From contig NZ_JAIVKI010000001.1 of assembly GCF_020524905.1 (NCBI RefSeq), positions 248,001 to 312,000 on the forward strand: a DNA stretch of 64,000 nt, read 5' to 3'. The notes under the pieces were generated by a model. That model was not told where the DNA came from, ran no database searches, and was given only the letters and a program-made list of their open reading frames with translations. This document shows, in pieces, positions 45,456 through 54,938 of this stretch. The stretch comes from Microbulbifer variabilis (GTDB taxonomy: Bacteria > Pseudomonadota > Gammaproteobacteria > Pseudomonadales > Cellvibrionaceae). The translations under genes and the position numbers were made by a program. The first letter of the stretch is position 1. Every line of letters starts with the position of its first letter.

Positions 45456-46169
45456 CTAAGATAGATTTATTAAGATATCACCGACTATATCTGGATCCGT
45501 AATGGGGGCACTATGCCCTGTTGTTATAAATTTAATTTCCCAGTTTTCTTGAGCTTTTGCCCATTGTCGGCTCAATGAAAAAGAAGGATGTATAGGTTCA
45601 CAGCAGACTATATAGGAACAGTCTAAACCAGTACCTGCGGGCTTCGACATCTTTACTGGATCTAGATAGGTTTTCACCGGGTGGGGAGTAAGGTGGCGCT
45701 CTACCCAGGCGATGTCATTCGGGTCAGTTATATCAAAACTTGAGGCAGGGGTGGGCATAAAGCATCGGGTTCCCTTAACTAGCTGGCTGTTAGCCAGGCG
45801 TTGGGCCCTATTTTGCTCTGGCAGCTGCTCATAGAAACAATGGCCATCCTGAGCGATAGCGGCGTCCAGATAAACCAAATGCCGAATGCGATTTCTTAAT
45901 CTATCGGCTACAGCTGAGACCGTTATTCCACCAAAACTGTGTCCTACCAGCGACATTTCCTGCAAGTCCTCCCATATTATCAAATTGACTATATCGTCAA
46001 TAAAAGTATTGATACCCACTTTGGGGGAAAGGAGATGCCGGCGCTCTCCCAGGCCTGTTTGTGTTGGGTTAAAGAAACGATGGCCCGCTCTTATGAGCCT
46101 CTTGCAGACCTTCGACCAGCACCAACTGCCATGAAATAAGCCGTGTACAAGGACAAACGTTTTAGTCAT
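45456..46169 (-). CDS. Alpha/beta hydrolase, EstC-like esterase branch
   Basis: A 237-residue hydrolase of the EstC/hydroxynitrile-lyase-like branch: FVLVHGLFHGSWCWSKV with the oxyanion HG at about 9-10, nucleophile GHSFGG near residue 77, acid in the YLDPVKM or DCSYIVC region, and histidine in TTGHSAP near the C-terminus. There is no signal peptide. It is divergent from the peptide-export cluster, whose first gene starts about 350 bases away on the other strand. Involvement in that cluster cannot be shown. Confidence 0.82.
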   Translation of the reverse strand: MTKTFVLVHGLFHGSWCWSKVCKRLIRAGHRFFNPTQTGLGERRHLLSPKVGINTFIDDIVNLIIWEDLQEMSLVGHSFGGITVSAVADRLRNRIRHLVYLDAAIAQDGHCFYEQLPEQNRAQRLANSQLVKGTRCFMPTPASSFDITDPNDIAWVERHLTPHPVKTYLDPVKMSKPAGTGLDCSYIVCCEPIHPSFSLSRQWAKAQENWEIKFITTGHSAPITDPDIVGDILINLS

Positions 46170-46523
46170 TTGACTGTATTCATATCGTCTCGTTACCTAG
46201 CGAAGGGTATTGGATCTGTAGAAAGCTTCAGAGGTTCTAATCAATATAGCGTTTTTGGCCATTTATGAGTGATTAGGCATAACCGGATGAAGACCTAACT
46301 TATCACTCAATTGCTTTTGTTTAGTATTTCCTAGCGTACCTGATTTTCTACCGGGCGTTTAAGAATTTTGTGACTCTATCGGAGTAAAAAAAATTTTCTC
46401 GAATTTGACTATCCGATATTAGAGAATTAGATTTGGCCCCGCGGATCACAGCCCATGCTGGCTTCGCAAGAACAGAAGAAATTATTTTACTCGCCTTAAT
46501 TGGTACGGATTGGGTGAATTGTA
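46170..46523. other. Promoter region between the hydrolase and the export cluster
   Basis: About 350 bases with no credible gene. TTGACT (46405-46410) could be a -35 element for the HlyD gene, with GGGTGA (46513-46518) as ribosome site for its TTG start. A minus-strand frame over 46348-46536 overlaps the HlyD start and lacks a ribosome site. Confidence 0.45.
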
Positions 46524-47711
46524 TTGCCAACACCATTTTTTCAAACTACCCGCGCGATTAACACTGATTCAATCTACTCTCTCGGACTGATAAGTGCCTT
46601 GGGTGTACTTCTAATGGTGGGCTGGGGGATATGGTTCCTATTTAAGGAGATCACCGTTTACAGCATTAGTGACCTAGCCAGGCTTGAGCAAGAGCAGAAT
46701 ACGGTTGATGTCAGTACCCAGCGGACGGGAAGGGTAATCGCTATTAGAGTTTCACTGGGCGATACCTTAAACAAGGGGGACCTATTAATAGAACTGGATA
46801 CTAAAACATTTGATCTGGATCTGGATGGCGACAGTCGAGTATCGCGGAGTCTTTCAGATCAGTTGCTGGCAATAGATCGTGAAGAGGACTTGCGGACTAG
46901 AAAGTTTGCCGAAGACGATAAAGCTTTAAGAGATCAGCTGAGGCTACTTCAAGAGCAGCATAAGCTTCAGATAAGTAATCAGCAGATTCAGGCGGATGTG
47001 GCAGAGCGTTATGAGCGCTTATTGGAAAAACAGCAAGGCTCTGAACTTGATTACCTCGCTGCCAAGCGTACCTATCAGCAAATGGCCATGGCCACACTTG
47101 CATCGGAAGCGGCAATAAGTGCAGCTAATGATCGCTTGGATCAATTGGCAAATGAGTACCAATTAGCTGTGAGTGAATTGGGACAGCGTCGAACAGACAC
47201 CCAAAGACAGCTGGCTGAAGTGGATACTCGCATGCAGCAGAGCACTCTGGCTGTAGATGAGCAGCGTCTACGAGCGCCTATCTCGGGTAAGCTTGCTTCG
47301 CTGGCAGATATTCGGGAAGGAGAGGTTTTACTCGCGGGGCAACAAGTTGCCACATTACAAGCCGAGGGTAATATCAGTGTGCAGGCGTCTTTCCCTCCTG
47401 CTCTCGCACTTGGGCATATCCGTCCGGGACAGAGTGCGCGGGTAAAACTGGATGGGTTTTCCTGGGCACGTTATGGCCAGTTACAGGCTCGTGTAGAGAG
47501 GGTGGCCAGCGCGGTGCAAAAAGGAAAAATCCTCGTTGAGTTATCTTTACAGGGAGAAATCCCCCCACAGTTACCCCTATTACATGATCTACCAGCAAGG
47601 GTAGAGATCGCCACCGGAGTAAAGACCCCCTGTCAGCTGCTATTGCAGAGGGCTGGCGACTTGTTATCAGGGCAAGCAGGCAGTAGCGCAAATTCGTTGG
47701 AGACCCTGTAG
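46524..47711 (+). CDS. HlyD-family membrane fusion protein of a peptide export cluster
   Basis: A 395-residue periplasmic adaptor. One membrane segment (about 19-41, GLISALGVLLMVGWGIWFLF) is followed by a split lipoyl domain (TGRVIAIRVSLGDTLNKGDLLIELD, about 68-92, and ...RAPISGKLASLADIREGEVLLAGQ, about 250-275), a long Gln/Glu/Arg-rich coiled coil (about 105-245), and a beta-barrel domain. The start TTG at 46524 has GGGTGA upstream. Its stop codon overlaps the start of the C39 exporter gene (the stop's G begins GTG). The gene trio resembles the NHLM-type microcin secretion set, in which an HlyD protein links the exporter to the outer membrane. Confidence 0.88.
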   Translation: MPTPFFQTTRAINTDSIYSLGLISALGVLLMVGWGIWFLFKEITVYSISDLARLEQEQNTVDVSTQRTGRVIAIRVSLGDTLNKGDLLIELDTKTFDLDLDGDSRVSRSLSDQLLAIDREEDLRTRKFAEDDKALRDQLRLLQEQHKLQISNQQIQADVAERYERLLEKQQGSELDYLAAKRTYQQMAMATLASEAAISAANDRLDQLANEYQLAVSELGQRRTDTQRQLAEVDTRMQQSTLAVDEQRLRAPISGKLASLADIREGEVLLAGQQVATLQAEGNISVQASFPPALALGHIRPGQSARVKLDGFSWARYGQLQARVERVASAVQKGKILVELSLQGEIPPQLPLLHDLPARVEIATGVKTPCQLLLQRAGDLLSGQAGSSANSLETL

Positions 47712-50455
47712 TGAAGGGAAAAACCCGCTGGCTGGTTCCCGAAGTCGTACAAACTTCCAATATGGATTGTGGCCCGGCGTCTCTTAAGTGCTTGCTTGAA
47801 GGCTTTGGGGTGAATGTGCATTACGGCCATTTACGTGATGCCTGCCAAACCGATGTGGACGGCACCTCTATTAACACCCTGGAAAAAATTGCGGTTGAGC
47901 TGGGGTTGGATGCGGCACAGATGGTCGTGCCCAAAGATCACTTATTGTTAGATTCACCAGGTTACCTACCGGGATTGGTGGTAGTGCGATTGCCCAACGG
48001 CAACACTCACTTTGTTGTGGCTTGGCGCAATCATCGTGGAATTATACAGGTTATGGACCCAGCCTCGGGAAGGCGGTGGCCCAGTGCACGACGCTTTCTC
48101 GATGAGCTGCATATCCATACTATGCGCGTTCCACCACAAGGGTGGCGAAGCTGGGCTGGCGGAAAAGATTTTATCGATCCCCTGCGAGAGCGGATGGGGC
48201 AATTAAGAATTTCAAAATCTATCAGCGAAGCCGTGTGTGAGCGGGCCCTGAAGCGAGAAGATTGGCTCTCCCTAGCTTTCCTAGATGCCAGTGTAAGAAT
48301 GTTGGCAGCACTCGTTGACTCAGGTGCGTTGCGGCGAGGGGCAGAAACCAGTGTGTTATTGCAAAGGCTGACGGGGGACTTAACAGAAGATTTTAGCAAC
48401 GCTTATGACCTGGTGCCGCAGAGCTATTGGTGTGTGCAACCTTCCCGCCCTCCTGGCACTGACGAAGCGAATACAGTTGAGTTAGAGCCAGATCTGTTGG
48501 AGTTTAGTGGCGCCGTAATTGTCAGCGTGAGAGGGGTGCGGGAGGAGGTTGAAGTCAAGCCCAAGTCCGAGGCCTTAAGCAAAGCTTTGCAAGCACAACC
48601 GATAAAACCACTCCAGCAATTATGGGTTTTTTTGCGAGAGGATGGTCTACTTGCTCCAAGCATGGTTCTAATAGCAATGTTGGCGGCAGTACTTGGTGTG
48701 ATGGTTGAAGCACTACTGTTTCGTGGTTTGATCGATATTCACACGGAACTGGCCACCGAGGTACAGAGATTGAGTGCGGTCATTTTGTTATTGGGGTTTA
48801 TGTTAACCCTTATACTCGTGCAATTGCCGATGACCAAGCTGCAATTAAGGATTGGTAGACACCTGGAAAACCGCTTTCGCATACGTTTTCTCTCTTCCCT
48901 TCCGAAAATACCCGACCATTTTTTTCAAAGCCGTCCCACCTCGGATACCGCAGAGAGAAGTCATCGAATAGTTGCTCTAAGAGAACTACCATTGCTGGGA
49001 GGTGGAATACTCTTAAAGGGCTTGTCATTACTCGCTACAGCTGCTGGCATTATTTGGATTGCGCCCGTTGCCGCACCCTTGGTGTTATTAATGGCTGGGT
49101 TGCAGGTAGTTATCCCTCTGCTGTTCCTGCCTGTGCTCAGTGATCATAATATGCGTGTGCAAACTCACGCTGGCGCCTTAGCTAGGTTTTATATGGATGC
49201 GCTGCTGGGAGTCATTCCAATACGCACACATGGCGCAGGGGAATCCGTTCGCCGTGAACACGAAAGCTTACTGACCGAGTGGATTAAAGCCGGCTACTCG
49301 TCTTTGCGGTTCCAACTGAATAGTCAAGCCGTACAATTGATTGTTAACGGGATTCTTACCTGTGTGCTGGTGATCTATTGTGTCCAGGTCCGCGGGGCAA
49401 GTCCCGATCTGCTCCTATTAATTTACTGGGTACTGGCGCTGCCTCCACTGGGGGAAGATATCGCGCAACTAATGCGGAGCTACCCTCGCCAGCGAAATAC
49501 TCTGTTGAGGGCTTTGGAGCCGCTGCAGGCGGTCACAAATGACGACAGAGAAGAGACGTCTAGTAATAAAAAGGGGCAGCCCTTAAAAGGAGCTGCGTCT
49601 TTTTGCTTTGATAATGTCAGCGTCAAAGCCAGTGGCCAAAGCATTCTCAAGAATATTAATCTGGAAATTGCGCCCGGAGAGCATATCGCAATTGTTGGCT
49701 CATCCGGTGCGGGCAAATCGAGCTTGGCCGGTTTATTGTTGGGCTGGTATAAACCAGCGACTGGCAGACTATTGCTCAATGGCGAAGAGCTGCAGGGTGA
49801 ATTGCAGTCCCGCTTTCGCCGACGCTGTGCTTGGGTTGACCCTGCGATCCAACTTTGGAATAGCAGCTTGCTGGATAACTTACACTACGGCAACAATTCC
49901 TCTACTTCCTTGTACCCAATATTACAGCAGGCCGATCTATTGAATTTAGTGGCTTCCCTGCCCGATGGTTTGCAGAGCAACTTAGGGGAAAGTGGTGCGC
50001 TTGTCAGTGGAGGGGAGGGGCAGCGTGTGCGTTTAGGGCGAGCTCTAGGTCGAGAGTCTCCAATCTGTGCCATTTTAGATGAGCCGTTTCGCGGACTTGA
50101 CCGAGGGCAGCGCCAGCGCTTACTCAATCGCGTGCGACAGGTGTGGAAAGACACCACGCTAATTTGTATCACCCATGATATTTCTGAAACTAGAGATTTC
50201 CCCCGCGTATTAGTGGTGGAAGATGGACAGATTATTGAGGATGGCATACCCACAAACCTGGAAGCGCAAACTCAATCTCGCTATGCCCAACTTCTCACCG
50301 CGGAAAAGAATCTTTGGCTGGAGTGTTGGCAGAGCACAGATTGGCGCCATCTTCGCATGAAGGAAGGGCGAATCACCGAGGTTCAACCTGAAATAAAAGA
50401 GCGGGCGCAAAATAGTGGTATGGCGCAGTCTCAAGAGGTAGCTTGTGAAATCTGA
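47711..50455 (+). CDS. Peptidase C39-containing ABC exporter with large inserted segment (PCAT-like)
   Basis: A 914-residue export and maturation protein. The N-terminal C39 peptidase is complete: oxyanion Q14, catalytic C20 (MDCGPAS), H100 (NTHFVVAW) and D116 (VMDPASGRRW). C39 domains cut leader peptides after a two-small-residue (GG-like) site. Residues about 155-300 form an extra helical and beta segment not normally present between peptidase and membrane domain, making the protein about 190 residues longer than usual. Membrane segments lie at about 315-575 and the ATPase at 625-900: Walker A GSSGAGKSS (663-671), signature SGGEGQR (766-772), Walker B CAILDEP (786-792), H822. It resembles the NHLM-type ABC1 exporter. 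The next ABC gene overlaps its end by 11 bases. Confidence 0.88.
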   Translation: MKGKTRWLVPEVVQTSNMDCGPASLKCLLEGFGVNVHYGHLRDACQTDVDGTSINTLEKIAVELGLDAAQMVVPKDHLLLDSPGYLPGLVVVRLPNGNTHFVVAWRNHRGIIQVMDPASGRRWPSARRFLDELHIHTMRVPPQGWRSWAGGKDFIDPLRERMGQLRISKSISEAVCERALKREDWLSLAFLDASVRMLAALVDSGALRRGAETSVLLQRLTGDLTEDFSNAYDLVPQSYWCVQPSRPPGTDEANTVELEPDLLEFSGAVIVSVRGVREEVEVKPKSEALSKALQAQPIKPLQQLWVFLREDGLLAPSMVLIAMLAAVLGVMVEALLFRGLIDIHTELATEVQRLSAVILLLGFMLTLILVQLPMTKLQLRIGRHLENRFRIRFLSSLPKIPDHFFQSRPTSDTAERSHRIVALRELPLLGGGILLKGLSLLATAAGIIWIAPVAAPLVLLMAGLQVVIPLLFLPVLSDHNMRVQTHAGALARFYMDALLGVIPIRTHGAGESVRREHESLLTEWIKAGYSSLRFQLNSQAVQLIVNGILTCVLVIYCVQVRGASPDLLLLIYWVLALPPLGEDIAQLMRSYPRQRNTLLRALEPLQAVTNDDREETSSNKKGQPLKGAASFCFDNVSVKASGQSILKNINLEIAPGEHIAIVGSSGAGKSSLAGLLLGWYKPATGRLLLNGEELQGELQSRFRRRCAWVDPAIQLWNSSLLDNLHYGNNSSTSLYPILQQADLLNLVASLPDGLQSNLGESGALVSGGEGQRVRLGRALGRESPICAILDEPFRGLDRGQRQRLLNRVRQVWKDTTLICITHDISETRDFPRVLVVEDGQIIEDGIPTNLEAQTQSRYAQLLTAEKNLWLECWQSTDWRHLRMKEGRITEVQPEIKERAQNSGMAQSQEVACEI

Positions 50456-52583
50456 TGATTCCCTTAGTAAGCTACCCCACCTTTGTTGGCCCGCGGCTCA
50501 ATTAGATAGTGCCCTTAAGTCCCTGGCTTTGCGTACTGGCCTAGAGCCAGCAGCCACTGACTACGACTCCAACGCGGAAGCGCATAAAGATATAGACACC
50601 CGTCTGCAGTTACAGGCAGAGGCTTTGGATTTAAAAATTGAGCGAGTTAGTTGTAAATATGGAGAGCTGGAGCAGATGCTACTGCGGGCTGCACCGGCCC
50701 TGGTGCGTGTGCGCTTAGAATCTGATGAATATTTCGTTGCTTTATGCGGCAGAGACCATCGCTTTTTACATATTCTTTCACCATCCCAAAAAGTTTTAAA
50801 GCTGCGTCCAAGACAAGTAATCAGTGCGCTGATAAGCGCACAGGAAGCACCCCATCGCGAGCGTATTACAACTCTACTCGACAGTACCAATATAACTGGG
50901 CGACGGCGTGATAAAGCTGCCGAAGCATTATTGTTGGTAAATTTGGCAGGGTTACAAATTGATGATTGCTGGCTGTTGCGTCAACCGACCCATCGCTCTT
51001 TCTGGCAGCAGCTACGCCAGCGTCGCCAACATTTGTGCTTTTTAAGCATGATTGCTTGCCACACGCTGCAAATGGTCTTATTCATTGTCAGTTGGTGGTT
51101 GATAGGTCGAGCTGTTCTTGACGGTTATGTTGATAGCGGTTGGCTAATTGCCTGGGTGCTATTGCTGATAACGCAGATCCCCCTTTCGCTTTTTACTGCC
51201 CGGTTACAAGGCTCAATCTCGCTGGAAACCGGTGCTTTGCTTAAGCAGCGCTTGCTTGCCAGCGCTTTGCGAATAGATCCAGGCAAGGTGCGTCATATGG
51301 GCTCGGGGCAGATACTTGGGCGTGTATACGATGCAGAAAATATAGAGGCTACCGCTCTGCAGGCGAGTTTTTTTCTGCTTCTTGGCGGTGTAGAGTTGGT
51401 AATGGCTTCCATAGTGCTACTGCTAAGTATCGGAGTCCCACTATTATTAGGAGTTTTGGCCTTTTTTTTAATCATAGCCTTCGCTCTAGGACGTACCCAA
51501 TACCAGGCTCGTCGATATTGGACCAATCAGCGCTTGAGTATGACTCATCGCCTAATTGAGAAAATGCTCGGCCACCGGACTCGATTGGCACAACAAGAAC
51601 CAGTGGATTGGCATCGGGGCGAAGATCAGGAGCTGGAAGAGTATTTTCGTAGCTCGAATGCTATGGATAGCAATTTGACCCATCTAACTGCAGTATTGCC
51701 ACGTATTTGGCTGCTGCTGGGAATAGTGGGCCTTGCACCAATTTTTGTCATTGGTAGCGCCGAGAGTGGTCAAATCGCTGCGGCTTTGGGGGGAATGCTA
51801 CTCGGTTATCGTGCAGTGTTGAAATGCATAAGCGGATTCTCCAGTGGGCTCAGTGCTCTTGTCGCTTGGGAAAAAGTATGTGAACTCTTTTCCTTGGAGG
51901 CTCCATCAAAATCGGGGGCTTGCAAGCTTTCTGGAACTGATAAAGTGCCAGGGGATATGAAAGGATCTAAGCAACCTTTATGTTATATCAGTGACTTAAG
52001 TTTTAGCTATCCTAATCAAGACAGGGCGGCCTTAAAGAACTGTAATCTGAGTATTTATCCGGGCGATCGCATAATATTGCAAGGGGCTTCGGGTTCGGGA
52101 AAATCTACTTTCGCGAATGTGATAACAGGTATCCAAAAGCAAAGAGAGGGACTTTTGCTTATTAATGGGTACGATAGACCCAGCTTGGGTGTACAACATT
52201 GGCGTAGACAAGTGGCATCGGCACCTCAATTTCATGAGAATCACGTACTAGGTGATTCTTTCTTATTTAATGTATTGATGGGTGATGACTGGCCTCCTAA
52301 GCCTGAAAGTGTAAGAAGAGCCTATAAAATTTGTGACGAACTAGGGTTGACTTCACTACTTGAAAAAATGCCGGCAGGCATATTACAAACAGTGGGAGAA
52401 ATGGGCTGGAGGTTATCTCACGGAGAAATGAGTCGCTTGTTTATTGCTCGAGCACTTTTGCAGAATGCTGAGTTGTTAGTGTTAGATGAGAGTTTTGCGG
52501 CTTTGGATCCTGGTAATTTAAGATATTCTTTCCGCTGTGTGCAAAAAAATTCGGCTAGTTTAATTGTGATCGCTCACCCATAG
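50445..52583 (+). CDS. Second ABC transporter of the export cluster, with non-peptidase N-domain and short C-terminus
   Basis: A 712-residue ABC protein resembling NHLM-type ABC2 partners. Residues 1-180 form a soluble domain with a C39-like core feel (ALVRVRLESDEYFVALCGRDHRFLHILSP) but no catalytic Cys-His-Asp arrangement, so it probably binds but does not cut. Membrane segments cover about 200-450. Walker A GASGSGKST (547-555), signature LSHGEMSR (657-664), Walker B LLVLDES (677-683). The chain stops two residues into the H-loop (IAHP, H711), about 30 residues earlier than most relatives. GTG start overlaps the C39 exporter end by 11 bases. Expected to pair with the first exporter. Confidence 0.83.
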   Translation: MKSDDSLSKLPHLCWPAAQLDSALKSLALRTGLEPAATDYDSNAEAHKDIDTRLQLQAEALDLKIERVSCKYGELEQMLLRAAPALVRVRLESDEYFVALCGRDHRFLHILSPSQKVLKLRPRQVISALISAQEAPHRERITTLLDSTNITGRRRDKAAEALLLVNLAGLQIDDCWLLRQPTHRSFWQQLRQRRQHLCFLSMIACHTLQMVLFIVSWWLIGRAVLDGYVDSGWLIAWVLLLITQIPLSLFTARLQGSISLETGALLKQRLLASALRIDPGKVRHMGSGQILGRVYDAENIEATALQASFFLLLGGVELVMASIVLLLSIGVPLLLGVLAFFLIIAFALGRTQYQARRYWTNQRLSMTHRLIEKMLGHRTRLAQQEPVDWHRGEDQELEEYFRSSNAMDSNLTHLTAVLPRIWLLLGIVGLAPIFVIGSAESGQIAAALGGMLLGYRAVLKCISGFSSGLSALVAWEKVCELFSLEAPSKSGACKLSGTDKVPGDMKGSKQPLCYISDLSFSYPNQDRAALKNCNLSIYPGDRIILQGASGSGKSTFANVITGIQKQREGLLLINGYDRPSLGVQHWRRQVASAPQFHENHVLGDSFLFNVLMGDDWPPKPESVRRAYKICDELGLTSLLEKMPAGILQTVGEMGWRLSHGEMSRLFIARALLQNAELLVLDESFAALDPGNLRYSFRCVQKNSASLIVIAHP

Positions 52584-52696
52584 TTTTTGGTTAATGGTGG
52601 TGTGGTAGGCTAAATTCGCGTTAAGCTATGTGTTGTCCCTAGCTCTATTTAGCTTGGGGCACTTTTTAACTTCTATTATGGAGATGGAGATACTAA
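52584..52696 (+). other. Linker between the second ABC gene and the 21-codon gene
   Basis: A non-coding stretch holding a possible weak hairpin AGCT...AGCT (about 52639-52653). Its end carries GGAGATGGAG, two overlapping Shine-Dalgarno-type sites, the second (52686-52689) lying seven bases before the ATG at 52697. No terminator is seen between the ABC gene and the small gene, so read-through transcription is likely. Confidence 0.5.
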
Positions 52697-52762
52697 ATGC
52701 ATACTGAAACTAATGTTATTGCTGGTCCAGTAACTGTTCACCCAGAACTTCCCCCTAGGTAG
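52697..52762 (+). CDS. Candidate precursor peptide gene of the export cluster, 21 aa
   Basis: An ATG with GGAG seven bases upstream opens 21 codons ending TAG. The peptide begins MHTETNVIAG and continues with an 11-residue tail that is rich in proline and ends HPELPPR. It has no Cys, Ser-rich or recognisable leader family (not Nif11 or nitrile-hydratase-like). The Ala-Gly at positions 9-10 resembles the short GG-type site cut by C39 peptidases, which would release an 11-residue Pro/His peptide; this is inference. It is the first gene after the two exporters on the same strand, 113 bases away. Length is below usual gene-calling limits. It could be a chance frame, but the ribosome site and place favour a real gene. 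Confidence 0.5.
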   Translation: MHTETNVIAGPVTVHPELPPR

Positions 52763-53058
52763 TTTTTTATCTAAAATTTTTGGCTCGATAGGGTAAGGTG
52801 TATATTTGGTACAAAATTGCTAGTTTAATGTGTTAGATTTCACCTTGTGTCAAGTAAGTATGAAGTGAGTTGTTTAAAGTTAGTAAGAGTTTCCCCTCAT
52901 TAATTACTAGTATCATGCTTGTCCAGAATTTTCTGGTAACTCTACGAGCCAAATAAGCTGTAGAATCTATTCTAGAGAAAGGAGGGTAAAATTGCTTCTG
53001 CTGTGTAAACCTTTTTTTCTGTGAATATATTTTCTATAGAGTGTTGAGTTGGACCTGA
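52763..53058. other. Intergenic region after the candidate peptide gene
   Basis: About 300 bases without a convincing gene. AAAGGAGGG (52978-52986) is a strong ribosome-site-like motif before a TTG at 52992 that opens only ten codons (MLLLCKPFFL); no support beyond that was found. AT-rich, with no clear promoter for ettA because that gene is transcribed from the other side. Confidence 0.4.
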
Positions 53059-53087
53059 TAAAAAAGCCCGCATTCGCGGGCTTTTTT
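53059..53087. terminator. Bidirectional Rho-independent terminator between the export cluster and ettA
   Basis: An 11-bp stem AAAAAGCCCGC / GCGGGCTTTTT with an ATTC loop and T runs on both strands. On the minus strand it begins just after the ettA stop codon; on the plus strand it ends the peptide-export cluster. Confidence 0.9.
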
Positions 53088-53092
53088 TATTT

Positions 53093-54757
<1,665 letters not shown>

Positions 54758-54938
54758 TTGGGGTTCCGTAACTGGGTGTTGCAATCGCTCAGATTTTGCG
54801 CGCAACTTATCAGTTTGCGTAAAAAGTGCAACTGCACCCCTGCGCCTGTCGCCGCTGTACTCGCGTGTGGCTGACGTTGAATCTGATATGTGCTTAACTG
54901 CGACGCTAATTAGTACAAGAGCAATAAGACAGATAGCA

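Noticed and set aside
46348-46536. Minus-strand 62-codon frame overlapping the start of the HlyD gene, considered as a precursor peptide
   Set aside because: No ribosome site, overlaps a gene start in the opposite direction and has no leader-like or core-like features.
52992-53024. Ten-codon TTG frame (MLLLCKPFFL) behind AAAGGAGGG, considered as a second small peptide
   Set aside because: Rare start codon, very short, next to a terminator; the purine-rich motif alone is not enough.
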